From NCBI RefSeq assembly GCF_003987855.1, contig NZ_RXIZ01000008.1:87095-151094 (forward strand): a stretch of DNA of 64,000 nucleotides, written 5' to 3'. This stretch comes from Hyphomicrobium sp. GTDB taxonomy: Bacteria > Pseudomonadota > Alphaproteobacteria > Rhizobiales > Hyphomicrobiaceae. The position numbers and the translations under genes were made by a program. Positions 29,556 to 39,583 of this stretch are shown here, in pieces (position 1 is the stretch's first letter; each line of letters starts with the position of its first letter). The notes beneath the pieces are model-generated. The model saw only the letters and a list, made by a program, of their open reading frames with translations, ran no database searches and had not been told where the DNA came from.

Positions 29556-29717
29556 TTAATCCTCGTCGTCATCGCACGGCACCGGGAATTCCACGTCCGG
29601 GTCCCAGCAGACATCTCCGGAGTGGACACGCGCCAGCGACTGCGGCCGATCCTGGTGCGCCATCGCGACCGGCGCTGCCGACAGGAGGGTCAGGATCAAA
29701 AGAAAGCGCCGTCCCAT
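29556..29717 (-). CDS. Small secreted peptide, 53 residues
   Basis: A 53-codon gene beginning MGRRFLLILTLLSAAPV. Residues 1-20 form a compact Sec signal peptide ending AMA-HQ. The mature part is about 33 residues, with Cys37 (DVCWDPDVEF) and Cys48 and a strongly acidic end (DDDED). I know no family. It lies in the 290 bases between the nadE and DAHP-synthase genes, starting 14 bases past the intrinsic terminator of the latter, so its promoter is unclear. No good ribosome binding site is visible. The two cysteines and clean signal make it more than chance. Confidence 0.5.
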   Translation of the reverse strand: MGRRFLLILTLLSAAPVAMAHQDRPQSLARVHSGDVCWDPDVEFPVPCDDDED

Positions 29718-29730
29718 ACGAAGCACCACA

Positions 29731-29763
29731 GAAAAACGGCGGCTCGAAGCCCGAGCCGCCGTT
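29731..29763 (-). terminator. Intrinsic terminator of the DAHP synthase gene
   Basis: A perfect 12-bp stem (29735-29746 with 29752-29763), loop of 5, followed on the minus strand by TTTTT. It lies 30 bases past the stop codon. Confidence 0.88.
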
Positions 29764-29793
29764 CAGCATACATCAGAAAACGGAACGCTGGAA

Positions 29794-31197
29794 TTATGCG
29801 ATCAGCGTCTTCGGCTCGGGGTGGGCTTCGGCATCCCGTTCCTTCTTCAGCTGCTCGGCGACCAGGAAAGCGAGTTCCAGCGCCTGGTCGGCGTTGAGAC
29901 GGGGATCGCAATGCGTGTGGTAGCGATCGGAAAGATCCTGCTCGGAAATCGCCGTTGCACCGCCCGTGCATTCCGTCACGTTCTGGCCGGTCATCTCAAC
30001 ATGGATGCCGCCCGCGTGCGTGCCTTCAGCCCGGTGGACTTCGAAGAACGAGAGGCTCTCTTTCAGAATGCGGTCGAACGGCCGGGTCTTGTAGCCGTTG
30101 ACGGCCGAGATCGTGTTGCCGTGCATCGGATCGCACGACCACACAACGGAACGGCCAGCCTTCTTCACCGCCCGAATGAGCTTCGGCAGATGCGTTTCAA
30201 CCTTGTCGTAGCCGAAGCGGCAGATGAGCGTCAGACGTCCCGCCTCGTTCGCCGGATTGAGCAGATCGATCAGGCGCAGCAGCCCGTCGGCATCCAGCGA
30301 TGGTCCGCACTTCAGGCCGATAGGGTTCTTGATGCCGCGGCAATACTCGATGTGCGCGTGATCCGGCTGGCGCGTTCTGTCGCCGACCCAGATCATATGG
30401 CCGCTCGTGGCGTACCAATCGCCGCTCGTCGAATCCTTGCGCGTCAAAGCCTGCTCGTAGCCTAGAAGCAGGGCCTCGTGGCTGGTATAGAAGCTTGTTG
30501 TCCGCAGCTGGGGCGTATTGTCGGACGTGATCCCGCAGGCGCGCATGAACTGCAGCGTCTCGGCGATGTGGTCTGCAAGCTCCTGATAGCGGTGCCCCTG
30601 AGGGCTGTCCTTGACGAAGCCCATGTTCCACTGATGCACGCGTTCAAGATCAGCATAGCCGCCGGTCGCGAAGGCACGGATCAGGTTCAGCGTCGCGGCC
30701 GACTGACGGTAGGCCTCAAGCTGGCGTAGCGGATCGGGAATTCGCGCTTCTGACGTGAACTCAGGCCCGTTGATGATGTCGCCGCGATAGCTCGGGAGCT
30801 CTTTGCCGTCCTTCTTCTCGGTCGGCGAAGAGCGCGGCTTGGCGAACTGACCAGCGATACGGCCGACCTTCGTCACCGGCTCGCCGCCGGCGTACGTGAG
30901 GACAACCGCCATCTGCAGGAAGACGCGGAAGAAGTCGCGGATGTTGTCGGCGCGGTGCTCGACGAAGCTCTCGGCGCAGTCGCCACCCTGCAACAGGAAG
31001 CCGCTGCCGCCCGCAATCGCCGCGAGTTGCTTCTTGAGTTCACGCGCCTCACCGGCAAATACGAGCGGCGGGAAAGTGGCCAAACGCGTTTCGACATCCT
31101 GAAGCGCCTTGGCGTCAGGGTATTCCGGCACCTGCATGATCGGCTTGCCGCGCCAGCTCTCTGGCGACCATTTTTCGGCTTGGGCGTTCGACGCCAT
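29794..31197 (-). CDS. Class II 3-deoxy-7-phosphoheptulonate synthase (DAHP synthase)
   Basis: 467 residues. First step of the shikimate pathway, joining phosphoenolpyruvate with erythrose 4-phosphate. It is the plant/actinobacterial class II type: [11 protein letters not shown] near 90 with the metal-binding Cys, [48 protein letters not shown] (metal His/Glu) and a late CDPRLN metal site. AGGAG lies about 7 bases before the ATG. It is monocistronic, with its own intrinsic terminator. Confidence 0.96.
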   Translation of the reverse strand: MASNAQAEKWSPESWRGKPIMQVPEYPDAKALQDVETRLATFPPLVFAGEARELKKQLAAIAGGSGFLLQGGDCAESFVEHRADNIRDFFRVFLQMAVVLTYAGGEPVTKVGRIAGQFAKPRSSPTEKKDGKELPSYRGDIINGPEFTSEARIPDPLRQLEAYRQSAATLNLIRAFATGGYADLERVHQWNMGFVKDSPQGHRYQELADHIAETLQFMRACGITSDNTPQLRTTSFYTSHEALLLGYEQALTRKDSTSGDWYATSGHMIWVGDRTRQPDHAHIEYCRGIKNPIGLKCGPSLDADGLLRLIDLLNPANEAGRLTLICRFGYDKVETHLPKLIRAVKKAGRSVVWSCDPMHGNTISAVNGYKTRPFDRILKESLSFFEVHRAEGTHAGGIHVEMTGQNVTECTGGATAISEQDLSDRYHTHCDPRLNADQALELAFLVAEQLKKERDAEAHPEPKTLIA

Positions 31198-31332
31198 CGT
31201 AAACTCCTGAAAAGCAGTGAAGGGCCCCGCCCGGAAGCGGTGCCTTCCCTACTCTGTGGCATATCATCTCGGGGCGCTTATAGGAGATATCCCGGCCCCA
31301 CGCCAGCCCACCCGGGCTAGCTGGCTCTGCGG

Positions 31333-32088
31333 TTACAGCCCGGCTCCCATGCCGCCGTCGACGGCCAGTTCCGAGCCCGTGCAATATAGGCTGTCGTCGG
31401 AGGCGAAAAAGACCGCCGCCCCCGCGAGATCCTCAGGGCGGCCGAGCCGTCCCATAGGCGTTTTGTCGATCAGGGCCTGCTTGACTGGCGGCAGCTTGAG
31501 CAACCGGTCGGTAATCCCCGTTTCGACGTATCCCGGCGCGATTGAATTCACACGAACATTGAACTGCGCGTACTCGACGGCCAAGCCTTTGGTCAACGCG
31601 GTGATAGCGCCTTTGGTGGCGGTATAGGCCGCGAGCGGGCGAAGACCCCGATGGGCCATGATCGAAGATATGTTGATGATGGTCGGCGCTTTGGATTTTC
31701 GAAGCAGCGGAAGCGCGTCGCGCGAGATCCTCAGGATGGCGTCGAGGTTCACTTCGCGCAGCTTGGTCCACTCTGCATCGGAAAGCTGACGTACTTCGCC
31801 GCGAACGAGGATTCCGGCATTGTTGACGACGATATCGATGTATCCATGCGCGTTCTCGATGTTGCGAAGAAGTGCTGTGACGTCCTGGCCTTTCGAGACA
31901 TCGACGCTCATAGCAGTGGCGGCGCCGCCCGCCGCCTTGATGTTGCGAACGGTTTCCTCAGCTGTTTCGCCGTTGATGTCGGTAACCCAGACGTGTGCGC
32001 CTTCTACGGCGAAGCGTTGCGCGATCGCGGCGCCGATGCCGCCGCCCGCGCCCGTGACAACTGCGATTTTTCCGCTGAGCCGCGCCAT
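31333..32088 (-). CDS. Short-chain dehydrogenase/reductase (FabG-like)
   Basis: 251 residues from the ATG at 32088, which has GAGGGA just upstream; a GTG four codons earlier is less likely. The NAD(P) loop TGAGGGIG is at 12-19, NNAGILV near 85, the catalytic Ser in NISSIM and the pair YTATK. The C-terminus matches 3-oxoacyl-ACP reductase-like SDRs, but the substrate is unknown. It follows gor by 51 bases on the same strand and may belong to the rpiA-gor run. Confidence 0.93.
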   Translation of the reverse strand: MARLSGKIAVVTGAGGGIGAAIAQRFAVEGAHVWVTDINGETAEETVRNIKAAGGAATAMSVDVSKGQDVTALLRNIENAHGYIDIVVNNAGILVRGEVRQLSDAEWTKLREVNLDAILRISRDALPLLRKSKAPTIINISSIMAHRGLRPLAAYTATKGAITALTKGLAVEYAQFNVRVNSIAPGYVETGITDRLLKLPPVKQALIDKTPMGRLGRPEDLAGAAVFFASDDSLYCTGSELAVDGGMGAGL

Positions 32089-32139
32089 CTCATCCCTCAC
32101 GTTTTGGAGGGGAACCCATAATGCTCGGACCTTCTACGA

Positions 32140-33522
32140 TCAACCCGCCGCTTCTGTGGGCGCGACCCATTTCTCGCGCAAAGTGACAAGTTCTTCTGCG
32201 GCCGATGGATGCAAGGCCATAGTCCGGTCGAAATCAGATTTTGTGGCGCCCATGCGCACGGCGATGGCGGCCATCTGGACGATCTCGGCGGCGTCTGGTC
32301 CAAGCACGTGAACACCGACCACCCTGTCGGATTTTGCCTCAACAACGATCTTCATCAGCATACGCTCGTCGCGTCCCGCCAGGATCGCTTTCATTGGGCG
32401 GAAGGTGGCCCGGTAGATGTCGATGCTGCCGTATTGCATCCGAGCTTCCTGCTCAGAGAAGCCGACTGTTCCGATCTCCGGCGTGGTGAACACAGCTGTC
32501 GGAATTGTCGCGTAATCGACCTGTGAAGGCTTATTGCCGAACTGACTGTCGGCAAACGCGTGGCCTTCGCGAATTGCCACCGGCGTGAGATTGACGCGAT
32601 TGGTTACGTCGCCCACCGCAAAGATCGACGGGACCGAGGTTTGCGAATGATTGTCGACGACGATCGCGCCTTCGGCGTCCGTCAAGACACCCAGCGTTTC
32701 CAAACCAAGTCCGCGAGAATTCGGCGACCGCCCGATGGCAAACAGGATTTCGTCGGCATCTAGCTTTTCACCGCTTGTGATCGTGCCGGTGAGACCAAGC
32801 GGTGTCTTCTCGATTTTCGTGAAGACCTGCTCGTTGATGATGCGGATGCCGCGCGCTTGCATCGAGGAGACGAGCGCGTCGCGCAGATCCTCATCGAAAC
32901 CGCGGAGGACCTTTGCCCCGCGATAGATCAGCGTGACCTCGGACCCCAGGCCCTGGAAGATCGATGCGAATTCGGTGGCGATATAACCCCCTCCGGCGAT
33001 CACGATCCGACGCGGAAACGTGGGAAGATGGAAAACGTCATTGGAAGTGATGACGTGTTCGACGCCCGGGAGCTTGCGGTCGACGTTTGGATGGCCGCCC
33101 GTCGCAATAAGGATGATTTTCGCCGAGACGGTTTTGCCTGATGCCGAGAGGCGCACCTCGTTGGGAGAAAGGCAGATTGCGCGCTCCGGAAAAACCGAGA
33201 CATTGAAGCGGTCGAGCGTCGCCTTGTACGCAGTCTCGAGTCGCGAGATCTCCTTGTCTTTCGCGGCAATCAGTGCCGGCCAGTCGAACTTTGGTTCCGG
33301 CACCGACCAGCCGAAGCCCTTCGCATCCTCGAACTCGTCCGGGAAGCGGCTGGCGTAGACGAGAAGCTTTTTGGGTACGCAGCCGCGGATGACGCAGGTG
33401 CCGCCGATGCGAAATTCCTCCGCGATCGCGACGCGGGCGCCATAGCTCGACGCAATACGGGCGGCCCTGACGCCGCCCGAACCTGCACCGATGACGAAAA
33501 GATCGTAGTCGAATTCAGCCAT
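32140..33522 (-). CDS. gor: Glutathione-disulfide reductase
   Basis: 460 residues. FAD loop GAGSGGVRAA at 12-21, redox-active disulfide Cys43-Cys48 (GGTCVIRGCVPKK), NADPH loop GGGYIATEFA followed by an arginine-bearing strand, and the C-terminal ALHPSAAEE with the catalytic His of the partner subunit. It keeps glutathione reduced. It lies 13 bases after the DUF2059 gene, third in the run rpiA - DUF2059 - gor. Confidence 0.96.
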   Translation of the reverse strand: MAEFDYDLFVIGAGSGGVRAARIASSYGARVAIAEEFRIGGTCVIRGCVPKKLLVYASRFPDEFEDAKGFGWSVPEPKFDWPALIAAKDKEISRLETAYKATLDRFNVSVFPERAICLSPNEVRLSASGKTVSAKIILIATGGHPNVDRKLPGVEHVITSNDVFHLPTFPRRIVIAGGGYIATEFASIFQGLGSEVTLIYRGAKVLRGFDEDLRDALVSSMQARGIRIINEQVFTKIEKTPLGLTGTITSGEKLDADEILFAIGRSPNSRGLGLETLGVLTDAEGAIVVDNHSQTSVPSIFAVGDVTNRVNLTPVAIREGHAFADSQFGNKPSQVDYATIPTAVFTTPEIGTVGFSEQEARMQYGSIDIYRATFRPMKAILAGRDERMLMKIVVEAKSDRVVGVHVLGPDAAEIVQMAAIAVRMGATKSDFDRTMALHPSAAEELVTLREKWVAPTEAAG

Positions 33523-33535
33523 TGCCGTGAGGCGC

Positions 33536-34030
33536 CTATTTCTGATCGGGCGAAGGCGTTTGGCCGGCCTTCATTTCATCGGCGATCTTGGTGCTGTACT
33601 TCATGCCGATCTCGGCGCCCTTCTTCATGAGCTCGGGCGTTTGCGCGATGAACTTCGCGCCGGGGCCGGAACGATAGAAGTCAGCAACAGCTTTCATCTC
33701 CTCCGCCGTGAAGGTTTCCGCATACAGGTTGGCGAAGTCGGTGATCATCTGATCTTTGTAGGCCAGCAACTTCTTCATGCTCGAGTCGAACTGATCGGAA
33801 AGCTTCTTGCCTGCTTCGGAATTGTCGGCATTTGCACCTTTGGCAAAGCCGCGTGACATCGCTTCGACCATACCGTCCATCTGCTTCGTTACGCCCGTTA
33901 CTTCCAACAGATCGCGGGCTGCCGCCACGCGGGCGGGATCGGGCGTCGCAGCCGGCGCGTCATCGGCAAGCGCCGCGCCGGAAAGGCACATCAGGAACAG
34001 AGCGAGGGTCTGCAGCAGCTGGCGCATCAT
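33536..34030 (-). CDS. DUF2059 exported protein
   Basis: 164 residues. The start ATG at 34030 overlaps the rpiA stop by one base (TGATG). A signal peptide ends near GAALADD (residue about 23). The mature part is helical: a first segment LLEVTGVTKQMDGM and the conserved DUF2059 region ETFTAEEMKAVADFYRSGPG. The function of the domain is unknown. It is periplasmic by prediction. It is sandwiched between rpiA and gor, tightly coupled to both. Confidence 0.88.
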   Translation of the reverse strand: MMRQLLQTLALFLMCLSGAALADDAPAATPDPARVAAARDLLEVTGVTKQMDGMVEAMSRGFAKGANADNSEAGKKLSDQFDSSMKKLLAYKDQMITDFANLYAETFTAEEMKAVADFYRSGPGAKFIAQTPELMKKGAEIGMKYSTKIADEMKAGQTPSPDQK

Positions 34031-34752
34031 CAAACGTCCTCATCAAAATCGATGTCGATTTCCGAAAGCACTTCCACACCTTTTGGCCCGACGATGATGC
34101 CGACGTCGGCGACACCGAGGAAAAGGCCGGTCTCCACAAGTCCGGGAACCAGCTTCAAAGCGTCGTCCAAGGCTTCCGGATCGTCAATCGAGCCGAACGC
34201 GCAATCGAGTATAAGGTTGCCATTGTCGGTTACGAAGGGCTTGCCGTCCGTACCAATCCGCAGCTTGATGTCGCCTTCGCAGCCGCTATCCTCGGCGAGC
34301 TTGGCTATCAACCGTTCACTTGCCCGAATGCCAAACGGTACGACTTCGAGGGGCAGCGGGAATTTTCCGAGGACGTCAACGCGCTTGCTGTTATCGGCGA
34401 TAATAACGACGCGATCGGAAGCAACCGCCACGATTTTCTCGCGAAGCAGCGCGCCGCCGCCGCCCTTGATCAGACGCAGCTCCTCGTCGATCTCATCGGC
34501 GCCGTCGACCGTCAAATCGAGTTCGGGCGTATCGTCCAAAGTCGTCAGCGGAATGCCGAGCGCTGCCGCCTGGCTGCGCGTCGCTTCCGAGGTCGGGACG
34601 CAAACGACTTTAAGCCCGCTTCTTACCTTGCCGCCCAGCAGCTCGACGAACTTTGCCGCCGTGGAGCCCGTACCGAGGCCGAGCTTCATGCCGTCCTCGA
34701 CATACTCCAACGCCTGCTCTGCGGCCTGCCGTTTCCAATCGTCAGTGCTCAT
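34030..34752 (-). CDS. rpiA: Ribose-5-phosphate isomerase A
   Basis: 240 residues from the ATG at 34752 (a TTG four codons upstream is less likely). It interconverts ribose 5-phosphate and ribulose 5-phosphate in the pentose phosphate pathway. The GLGTGSTA phosphate loop, DGADEID with catalytic Asp residues, and [11 protein letters not shown] with the catalytic Lys/Glu are all present. It is the first gene of the run with DUF2059 and gor. Pentose phosphate flux supplies the NADPH that Gor uses, which may explain the pairing. Confidence 0.96.
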   Translation of the reverse strand: MSTDDWKRQAAEQALEYVEDGMKLGLGTGSTAAKFVELLGGKVRSGLKVVCVPTSEATRSQAAALGIPLTTLDDTPELDLTVDGADEIDEELRLIKGGGGALLREKIVAVASDRVVIIADNSKRVDVLGKFPLPLEVVPFGIRASERLIAKLAEDSGCEGDIKLRIGTDGKPFVTDNGNLILDCAFGSIDDPEALDDALKLVPGLVETGLFLGVADVGIIVGPKGVEVLSEIDIDFDEDV

Positions 34753-34930
34753 CTCTGCCCCCAAAGATCAAAAACGGCTTTCACGCGCCGTGCGCCGCCC
34801 TGTCTAGGCTGGCGCTGCGGCGCTTTCAAGCCGCAACGACCGCCGCAGCCAACATCTAGCAGGCATTCGTGACGCCGTGACAGGTCCGGGCGGCGCAGAT
34901 ACGGTGCCGAGCAAATCGCGAGGAGAATTC

Positions 34931-35614
34931 ATGAAGGATTGGACGATCGTCTTCGATCTCGACGGCACGCTCGTCGATACAGCCCCTGATCTTGCCGAGG
35001 CCACGAACCACGTTCTCTCGACCCTTGGGCTCGAGCGCGTCAATGAACTGGAAATTCGACCTTTCGTCGGGCATGGCGCCCTCGCCATGATCGACGGCGC
35101 GGTGAAGGCGCACGGCCGCAAGTTATCGGAACGGGAACTGCACGATCTCTTCGAAGTCTTCATCGTCTACTATTCCGCGCACCTCGCCGATTATAGCGCT
35201 CCCTATCCCCATATCATCGACACGCTCGATGCCCTGAAAGCCGAGGGGGCGACCCTTGCGGTATGCACGAACAAGATGGAAGCGCAGGCTCGCGCCGTGA
35301 TCGAAGCGATGAAGCTTGATAAATATTTTTCGGCGCTCACCGGACGCGACAGCCTTGGCGTCTATAAGCCGGATCCCGGACATTTGACGGGCACCATCGC
35401 TCGCGCGGGCGGACGGCCTGCGAGGAGCATCATGGTTGGCGATAGCGAGACCGATATCAAAACGGCTCGTGCTGCGGCGATCCCAGTGGTCGCCGTCAGT
35501 TTCGGATATAGCGTCGATCCTGTTCTTTCGTTCGGACCAGACGTCGTGATCGACGATTATCGCGATTTGCGCTCTGCCATTGGCAAGCTTCAGGCAGCAG
35601 CGCTCAGCTCTTAG
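34931..35614 (+). CDS. gph: Phosphoglycolate phosphatase-like HAD hydrolase
   Basis: 227 residues from the ATG at 34931 (AGGAGA upstream). HAD motif I FDLDGTLVDT is at 8-17, motif II near VCTNK, motif III KPDPGHL and motif IV VGDSETDIKTA, with the helical cap domain between I and II. It removes phosphate from 2-phosphoglycolate if it is a true Gph; other HAD substrates are possible. It is divergent from rpiA and convergent with the DsrE-like gene, 4 bases apart. Confidence 0.9.
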   Translation: MKDWTIVFDLDGTLVDTAPDLAEATNHVLSTLGLERVNELEIRPFVGHGALAMIDGAVKAHGRKLSERELHDLFEVFIVYYSAHLADYSAPYPHIIDTLDALKAEGATLAVCTNKMEAQARAVIEAMKLDKYFSALTGRDSLGVYKPDPGHLTGTIARAGGRPARSIMVGDSETDIKTARAAAIPVVAVSFGYSVDPVLSFGPDVVIDDYRDLRSAIGKLQAAALSS

Positions 35615-35618
35615 CCGA

Positions 35619-36002
35619 TCAATAGGTAAGGACGCGGCAATCGTCGCTCATGACCTCTTCGATGAAATGTGCGGCGCCGATCACGCCGCTGCATTCCGTG
35701 ATGAGATCGTTCTTGCACATCGCGCAAGTGTCGAGCCCCGTCGAAAAGCAATGAAAGCGCGCGCCGGCGGCGTGGGCCTCCTTGATGAAGTCGTAGAGCG
35801 AGCGGGCTTCCGCGGCCTTGACGTGAATGCCGGCGGCAAATCCGTTCTTAAGGATCAGAGCCGAGCCGCCTGTGCACACCACTTCGACCTGATGGCCCAT
35901 CGACGCCGCGACAGATGCTTGGAAGAGCGGCGCGCCAATGGCTTCGTCGCTGTTGGGGTCGGCGTTCGCAAGGACGATGATGAGTTTGCGTGCCACGGCC
36001 AA
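35619..36002 (-). CDS. DsrE-like family protein
   Basis: 127 residues. A single DsrE/DsrF/TusD-type Rossmann-like domain: KLIIVLANADP at the first strand, QVEVVCTGGSALIL in the middle, then FHCFSTGLDTCAMCK. Cysteines at about 43, 85, 92 and 95 include a CAMC pair. Related proteins carry or relay sulfane sulfur or act as peroxiredoxin-like thiol proteins; the exact role here is unknown. It lies 75 bases downstream of the MMPL transporter gene on the same strand. Confidence 0.82.
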   Translation of the reverse strand: MAVARKLIIVLANADPNSDEAIGAPLFQASVAASMGHQVEVVCTGGSALILKNGFAAGIHVKAAEARSLYDFIKEAHAAGARFHCFSTGLDTCAMCKNDLITECSGVIGAAHFIEEVMSDDCRVLTY

Positions 36003-36077
36003 CTCCTACGCGGAAGTAATGCCCGACAGTAGGATGTGCAGGGTGCGGCTCGCAACCCCTAACGCCGTATCACCAGC

Positions 36078-38447
36078 TCAAACGTCGTGTCCGCTGATAT
36101 AGCGACGGTAAACCAGGATCGTCGCCGGAAGAAAGACGAGATCGGCGACAAGGGATGCCATCAGCGTTACACCGCAGACTAGGCCGAAGAGCCGAAGCGA
36201 CGGCAGGTCCGAGAAGATTGTGACGCCCAATCCGAAGGCCAATACGATCGTGGTCAGGATGATCGCGGGCCCCACCAGAACGCGAGCGCGTCGGATCGCA
36301 AGCTCCGGCGCAACACCGGGCTGCTCCTCCATCCGCAGCCGGTTGAGGAAGTGGATTAGTGCATCGACGCCCAATCCGAACACCACGATCAAGGCCACGA
36401 CGGATGAGAACTCAAGGCCGCCGCCCAGGAAGTACAGCATCGCGCCGGAAGTGACGACGGGAAACAGTCCCGGCAACAGACTGATGAAGCCAACGAAGCC
36501 GGAACGAAACGCCAGCGCCAACAGGACTGCAGCAACAAGGACACAGAGCGGAATGCTCTCGTCGAGCTGTGAAATCATTCGATAGCTGTTGCGCGCAGCG
36601 ATCGCGGGAAGACCCGTCACCGAGATCTCGTACTCCGGATTGGCTTTACGGATAGGATCGAGCGCTTCGTCCACTTTCTGCACGAGGGGAAGGATCTGAC
36701 TGGCGTCGACGTCAGGCAGGCGCCCGGTCACGAGAACCGCTTTTTCGTCCTTCGCGATGAAGCGTCGAACGAGATGCTCCGGAAGAAGGCCGACATACTT
36801 CTTGATCGTTTCGACGTTGTCTTGGTTGCTCTCGCGCAGCCAACGGCGAAGGCTCTCGACCGACCAAACATTGCCAAGGCCTGCGGCTTTCTCCAGCGTC
36901 TGGTGCGTTTCTTCGATCACCTTCAACGTTGCCGGATCATAGAGGCTGGCGTTGTTCTTCCACTGGATCATGACATGAAACGGATTGGCGCCGGTCAGCT
37001 TCGAGTCGATGCGGCCTGTGGCAGCGATAGCCTGTTCGCGGTCTGGGACTTGATCGGCAAGACGGTATCTCGGCTCAAGCTCGAGATGCAGATATGCGAA
37101 ACATGCGAACAACACGAAGCCCAGGATCGTGTAGGCCAGCGAGCGTTTGACGACGCGATCGACGACCGTTCCGACGAATATTCCTAGGGCATCCATGAGC
37201 CCGTCCGCCGGCGTGTGATCGCGCGCGAGCGTCTTTTCATTGCGGACGAACAACAGGGCGAGGATCGGCAACACCACGATCACGGCGACGAACGAGATGC
37301 ACACGGCCATGGCGCCAGCTTCGCCGAACGTCCGGATGAGGCCCGACTCCGAGAACAGCAAGGCTAGAAACGACAGAAGGGTCGCTCCGTGGGCGAGCAC
37401 GCAGGCGGGGCCGACGACAAGGATGGCGAAGCGAATGGCCTGGAGCTTCGTGTCCCCCTCGCGCAGACGTATGCGGAATGCGGACACCATCTGCATGCTG
37501 TCGGCGAAGCCCATCACCATGATGAGCGGCGTCATGACGTTGAGAAAAAGGTTGAGCTTGAAATCCAGCCAACCGAGAAGACCCAGCGACCACGCAACCG
37601 CGATTACCGGCGGGAGGGCCGCAACCAGCATCAGCGACACGCGCCGGAAAAACAGCGCCGCAATTCCCGCGCCAAACAGCAGGCCCAGGCCGTTATAGAC
37701 GATCTGGTCGCGCTCGACAGAGTTGCGAATTTCAAGCTGCATCACAGGCGCGCCGGCCAGCTTCGCCGACAGACCGGCCGGATTGAGGTCCTGCTTGGCG
37801 GTCTCTTCGATCTCGCCGATGACAGTCTTCGCCGATTTCTGGGCGACCACCTCGCGATTGAGCGACAGCACGATCATCGCGAGCTGACCATCGTTCGACA
37901 GGAACTTGCCCTTGACGATGTCGTTGGTCTTCAACGACTCGAGAACCTTGTCGAATTCGGCTTGGTCTTGCGGCAGCTCGTCAGGGACGATGGGCGGCGC
38001 GTATCCGGTCGGGTCAGGTTTCCCACGCGCGGAGAGCATCGAGACGATGCCGTTCACGCCGTCGACGAGTTGCAGGTCGGCAGCAGCCGTTGAGAACGCG
38101 CTGAGACCCTCGCGACTGAGCAGTGCCTTGCCTTCAACCACGACAAGGACGTCGTACTCGCTCGAAGGAAACCGCCTGTCGATTTCCTCGTAGGTTTTGA
38201 ATTCCGGTGTGTTGGTCCGAAAGAGTTCGGAGAGGCTGTCATCGACCTTCAGGCGGGAAATGCCCGCCGCAGCCGCGAACGTCACCAGCAGAACAATGAT
38301 CGCTGAGAAAGCAGGGGCCTTGATGCCCAGCAGGCCAATTTTATTCAGCCCCAAAGAGATGAGGTTTGGGCGTGCCGGCTCCGATGGATCCAAGATGTCC
38401 TCCCCAACGACTTCGATATCAGAAGTCGCTCCCGCGCCCCCCGGCAT
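36078..38447 (-). CDS. MMPL/RND family transporter
   Basis: 789 residues with about twelve membrane segments in two six-helix blocks, each preceded by one helix and a large periplasmic loop (about 70-250 and 435-625). FGLGVDALIHFLNRLR in the last block and VMGFADSMQMVSAFRIRL in the first are the paired SSD/MMPL-type motifs. Such transporters move lipids or hydrophobic molecules out of the inner membrane; HpnN (hopanoids) is a relative, but I cannot assign this copy to it. It is divergent from the exported protein at 38683. Confidence 0.88.
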   Translation of the reverse strand: MPGGAGATSDIEVVGEDILDPSEPARPNLISLGLNKIGLLGIKAPAFSAIIVLLVTFAAAAGISRLKVDDSLSELFRTNTPEFKTYEEIDRRFPSSEYDVLVVVEGKALLSREGLSAFSTAAADLQLVDGVNGIVSMLSARGKPDPTGYAPPIVPDELPQDQAEFDKVLESLKTNDIVKGKFLSNDGQLAMIVLSLNREVVAQKSAKTVIGEIEETAKQDLNPAGLSAKLAGAPVMQLEIRNSVERDQIVYNGLGLLFGAGIAALFFRRVSLMLVAALPPVIAVAWSLGLLGWLDFKLNLFLNVMTPLIMVMGFADSMQMVSAFRIRLREGDTKLQAIRFAILVVGPACVLAHGATLLSFLALLFSESGLIRTFGEAGAMAVCISFVAVIVVLPILALLFVRNEKTLARDHTPADGLMDALGIFVGTVVDRVVKRSLAYTILGFVLFACFAYLHLELEPRYRLADQVPDREQAIAATGRIDSKLTGANPFHVMIQWKNNASLYDPATLKVIEETHQTLEKAAGLGNVWSVESLRRWLRESNQDNVETIKKYVGLLPEHLVRRFIAKDEKAVLVTGRLPDVDASQILPLVQKVDEALDPIRKANPEYEISVTGLPAIAARNSYRMISQLDESIPLCVLVAAVLLALAFRSGFVGFISLLPGLFPVVTSGAMLYFLGGGLEFSSVVALIVVFGLGVDALIHFLNRLRMEEQPGVAPELAIRRARVLVGPAIILTTIVLAFGLGVTIFSDLPSLRLFGLVCGVTLMASLVADLVFLPATILVYRRYISGHDV

Positions 38448-38682
38448 CGTTCGTTCTTTGCCGCAGACATGGCATCTCGCCGCCCCCCTCGCAAGGACCA
38501 GTTGGCCTCACGCCGGTGGGCAAATGAGTTTCGGTGGAAAGTGCAGCCAGCTTTCGGCAACCTTCGCGCGTGGGGGCGGGTCGCATCCGCGAATCACCGG
38601 CAATACTTTGGGTTTCGCTTGCGTCGGGTTCCACGCCATGGGACAGCCTTCGCCAAAGACGAGCGGCCTTGGAGTTATTTGA

Positions 38683-39216
38683 ATGTTCGGCAACGTTTTG
38701 CTTCGAGGTCTTGTCGTGGGCGCGCTTCTTTCGCTCGCATTGTCTCTTGCTGGGGCCGCTTCCGCCTCTGCCAAGACGTTCGTCGTAGGTCCGGTTTCGC
38801 TCGAAGCTCCCGACGATTTCAAACCGGTCGCGGGTAACGTGCCCGCGATTCGTCAGGACTCGTCGGGAATCACGATCGAGGCGTCGGAGCTGCCTCTTCA
38901 AGCCCTGCACGAATGGAAGGGACCGCCGTTCCTCCAATTTCTGAAAAGCCTTGGCTATTCCAACCCGGCCTATTCCGACGGCTCGCTAAAAAGAGCCGGC
39001 GACTACACATACGTCCTGGCGGACGCCAAGGGTGCGAAGGGTCCCGAATCGCGCTTCCTGCTCGTGATCGGGGGCGATGGCCGCGCGGCTATTCTGACGG
39101 CCTACGCGCCGAAGAGCGAAATCGCCAACGGGCACGCGAGCCGAGCCAGCATTGAGAGTGTCCTGGCGACGGCGACCGTCTTGCCCGCGAACGGGGCACC
39201 TGCGGCCAAGCCCTAG
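38683..39216 (+). CDS. Exported protein of unknown function
   Basis: 177 residues. A clear signal peptide (MFGNVLLRG, hydrophobic run, cleavage at ASASA-KT near residue 30). The mature part begins FVVGPVSLEAPDDFKPV and shows alternating strands, with no cysteines. No family is recognised. GGAG is 8 bases before the ATG. The divergent MMPL transporter shares its 235-base upstream region, so the two may be jointly regulated; that is inference. Confidence 0.8.
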   Translation: MFGNVLLRGLVVGALLSLALSLAGAASASAKTFVVGPVSLEAPDDFKPVAGNVPAIRQDSSGITIEASELPLQALHEWKGPPFLQFLKSLGYSNPAYSDGSLKRAGDYTYVLADAKGAKGPESRFLLVIGGDGRAAILTAYAPKSEIANGHASRASIESVLATATVLPANGAPAAKP

Positions 39217-39299
39217 GTTTAATCCGAGTGGGCCAGTCCCCGTCCCTTTGCAGCTTGACAGCTTCGACCGCCGCCTCGCATAAGGGCCGTTCGCGAAAC

Positions 39300-39374
39300 G
39301 GGCGGTTAGCTCAGCGGTAGAGCACACGCTTCACACGCGTGGGGTCATAGGTTCAATCCCTATACCGCCCACCA
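39300..39374 (+). tRNA. tRNA-Val (anticodon CAC)
   Basis: 75 bases with encoded CCA. Acceptor stem GGGCGGT/ACCGCCC, D-arm GCTC...GAGC, anticodon stem CACGC/GCGTG around loop TTCACAC (anticodon CAC), T-arm with loop TTCAATC. It decodes valine GTG. Confidence 0.96.
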
Positions 39375-39583
39375 TCGCAATCCCCACTTCCGTCGATTTT
39401 TCAATGCCCCGTGCCTCGCCTCGGGCAATCGCAATTCTGCTCAAGCGGCGCCTTGGCTTCTGCGGCAAACATCGTTAATCGCCCAATTAGCGTCACGCGC
39501 CGATATTTTCACGCCGGAATGCTGAATTCGGCCATGAACACGGGGCAAGCGTCGCTGGGGGAATTCGCGAGGGAGAGACAATC

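Noticed and set aside
36078..38447. Hopanoid transporter HpnN
   Set aside because: Same broad family but no hopanoid genes are near and no HpnN-specific feature could be recognised.
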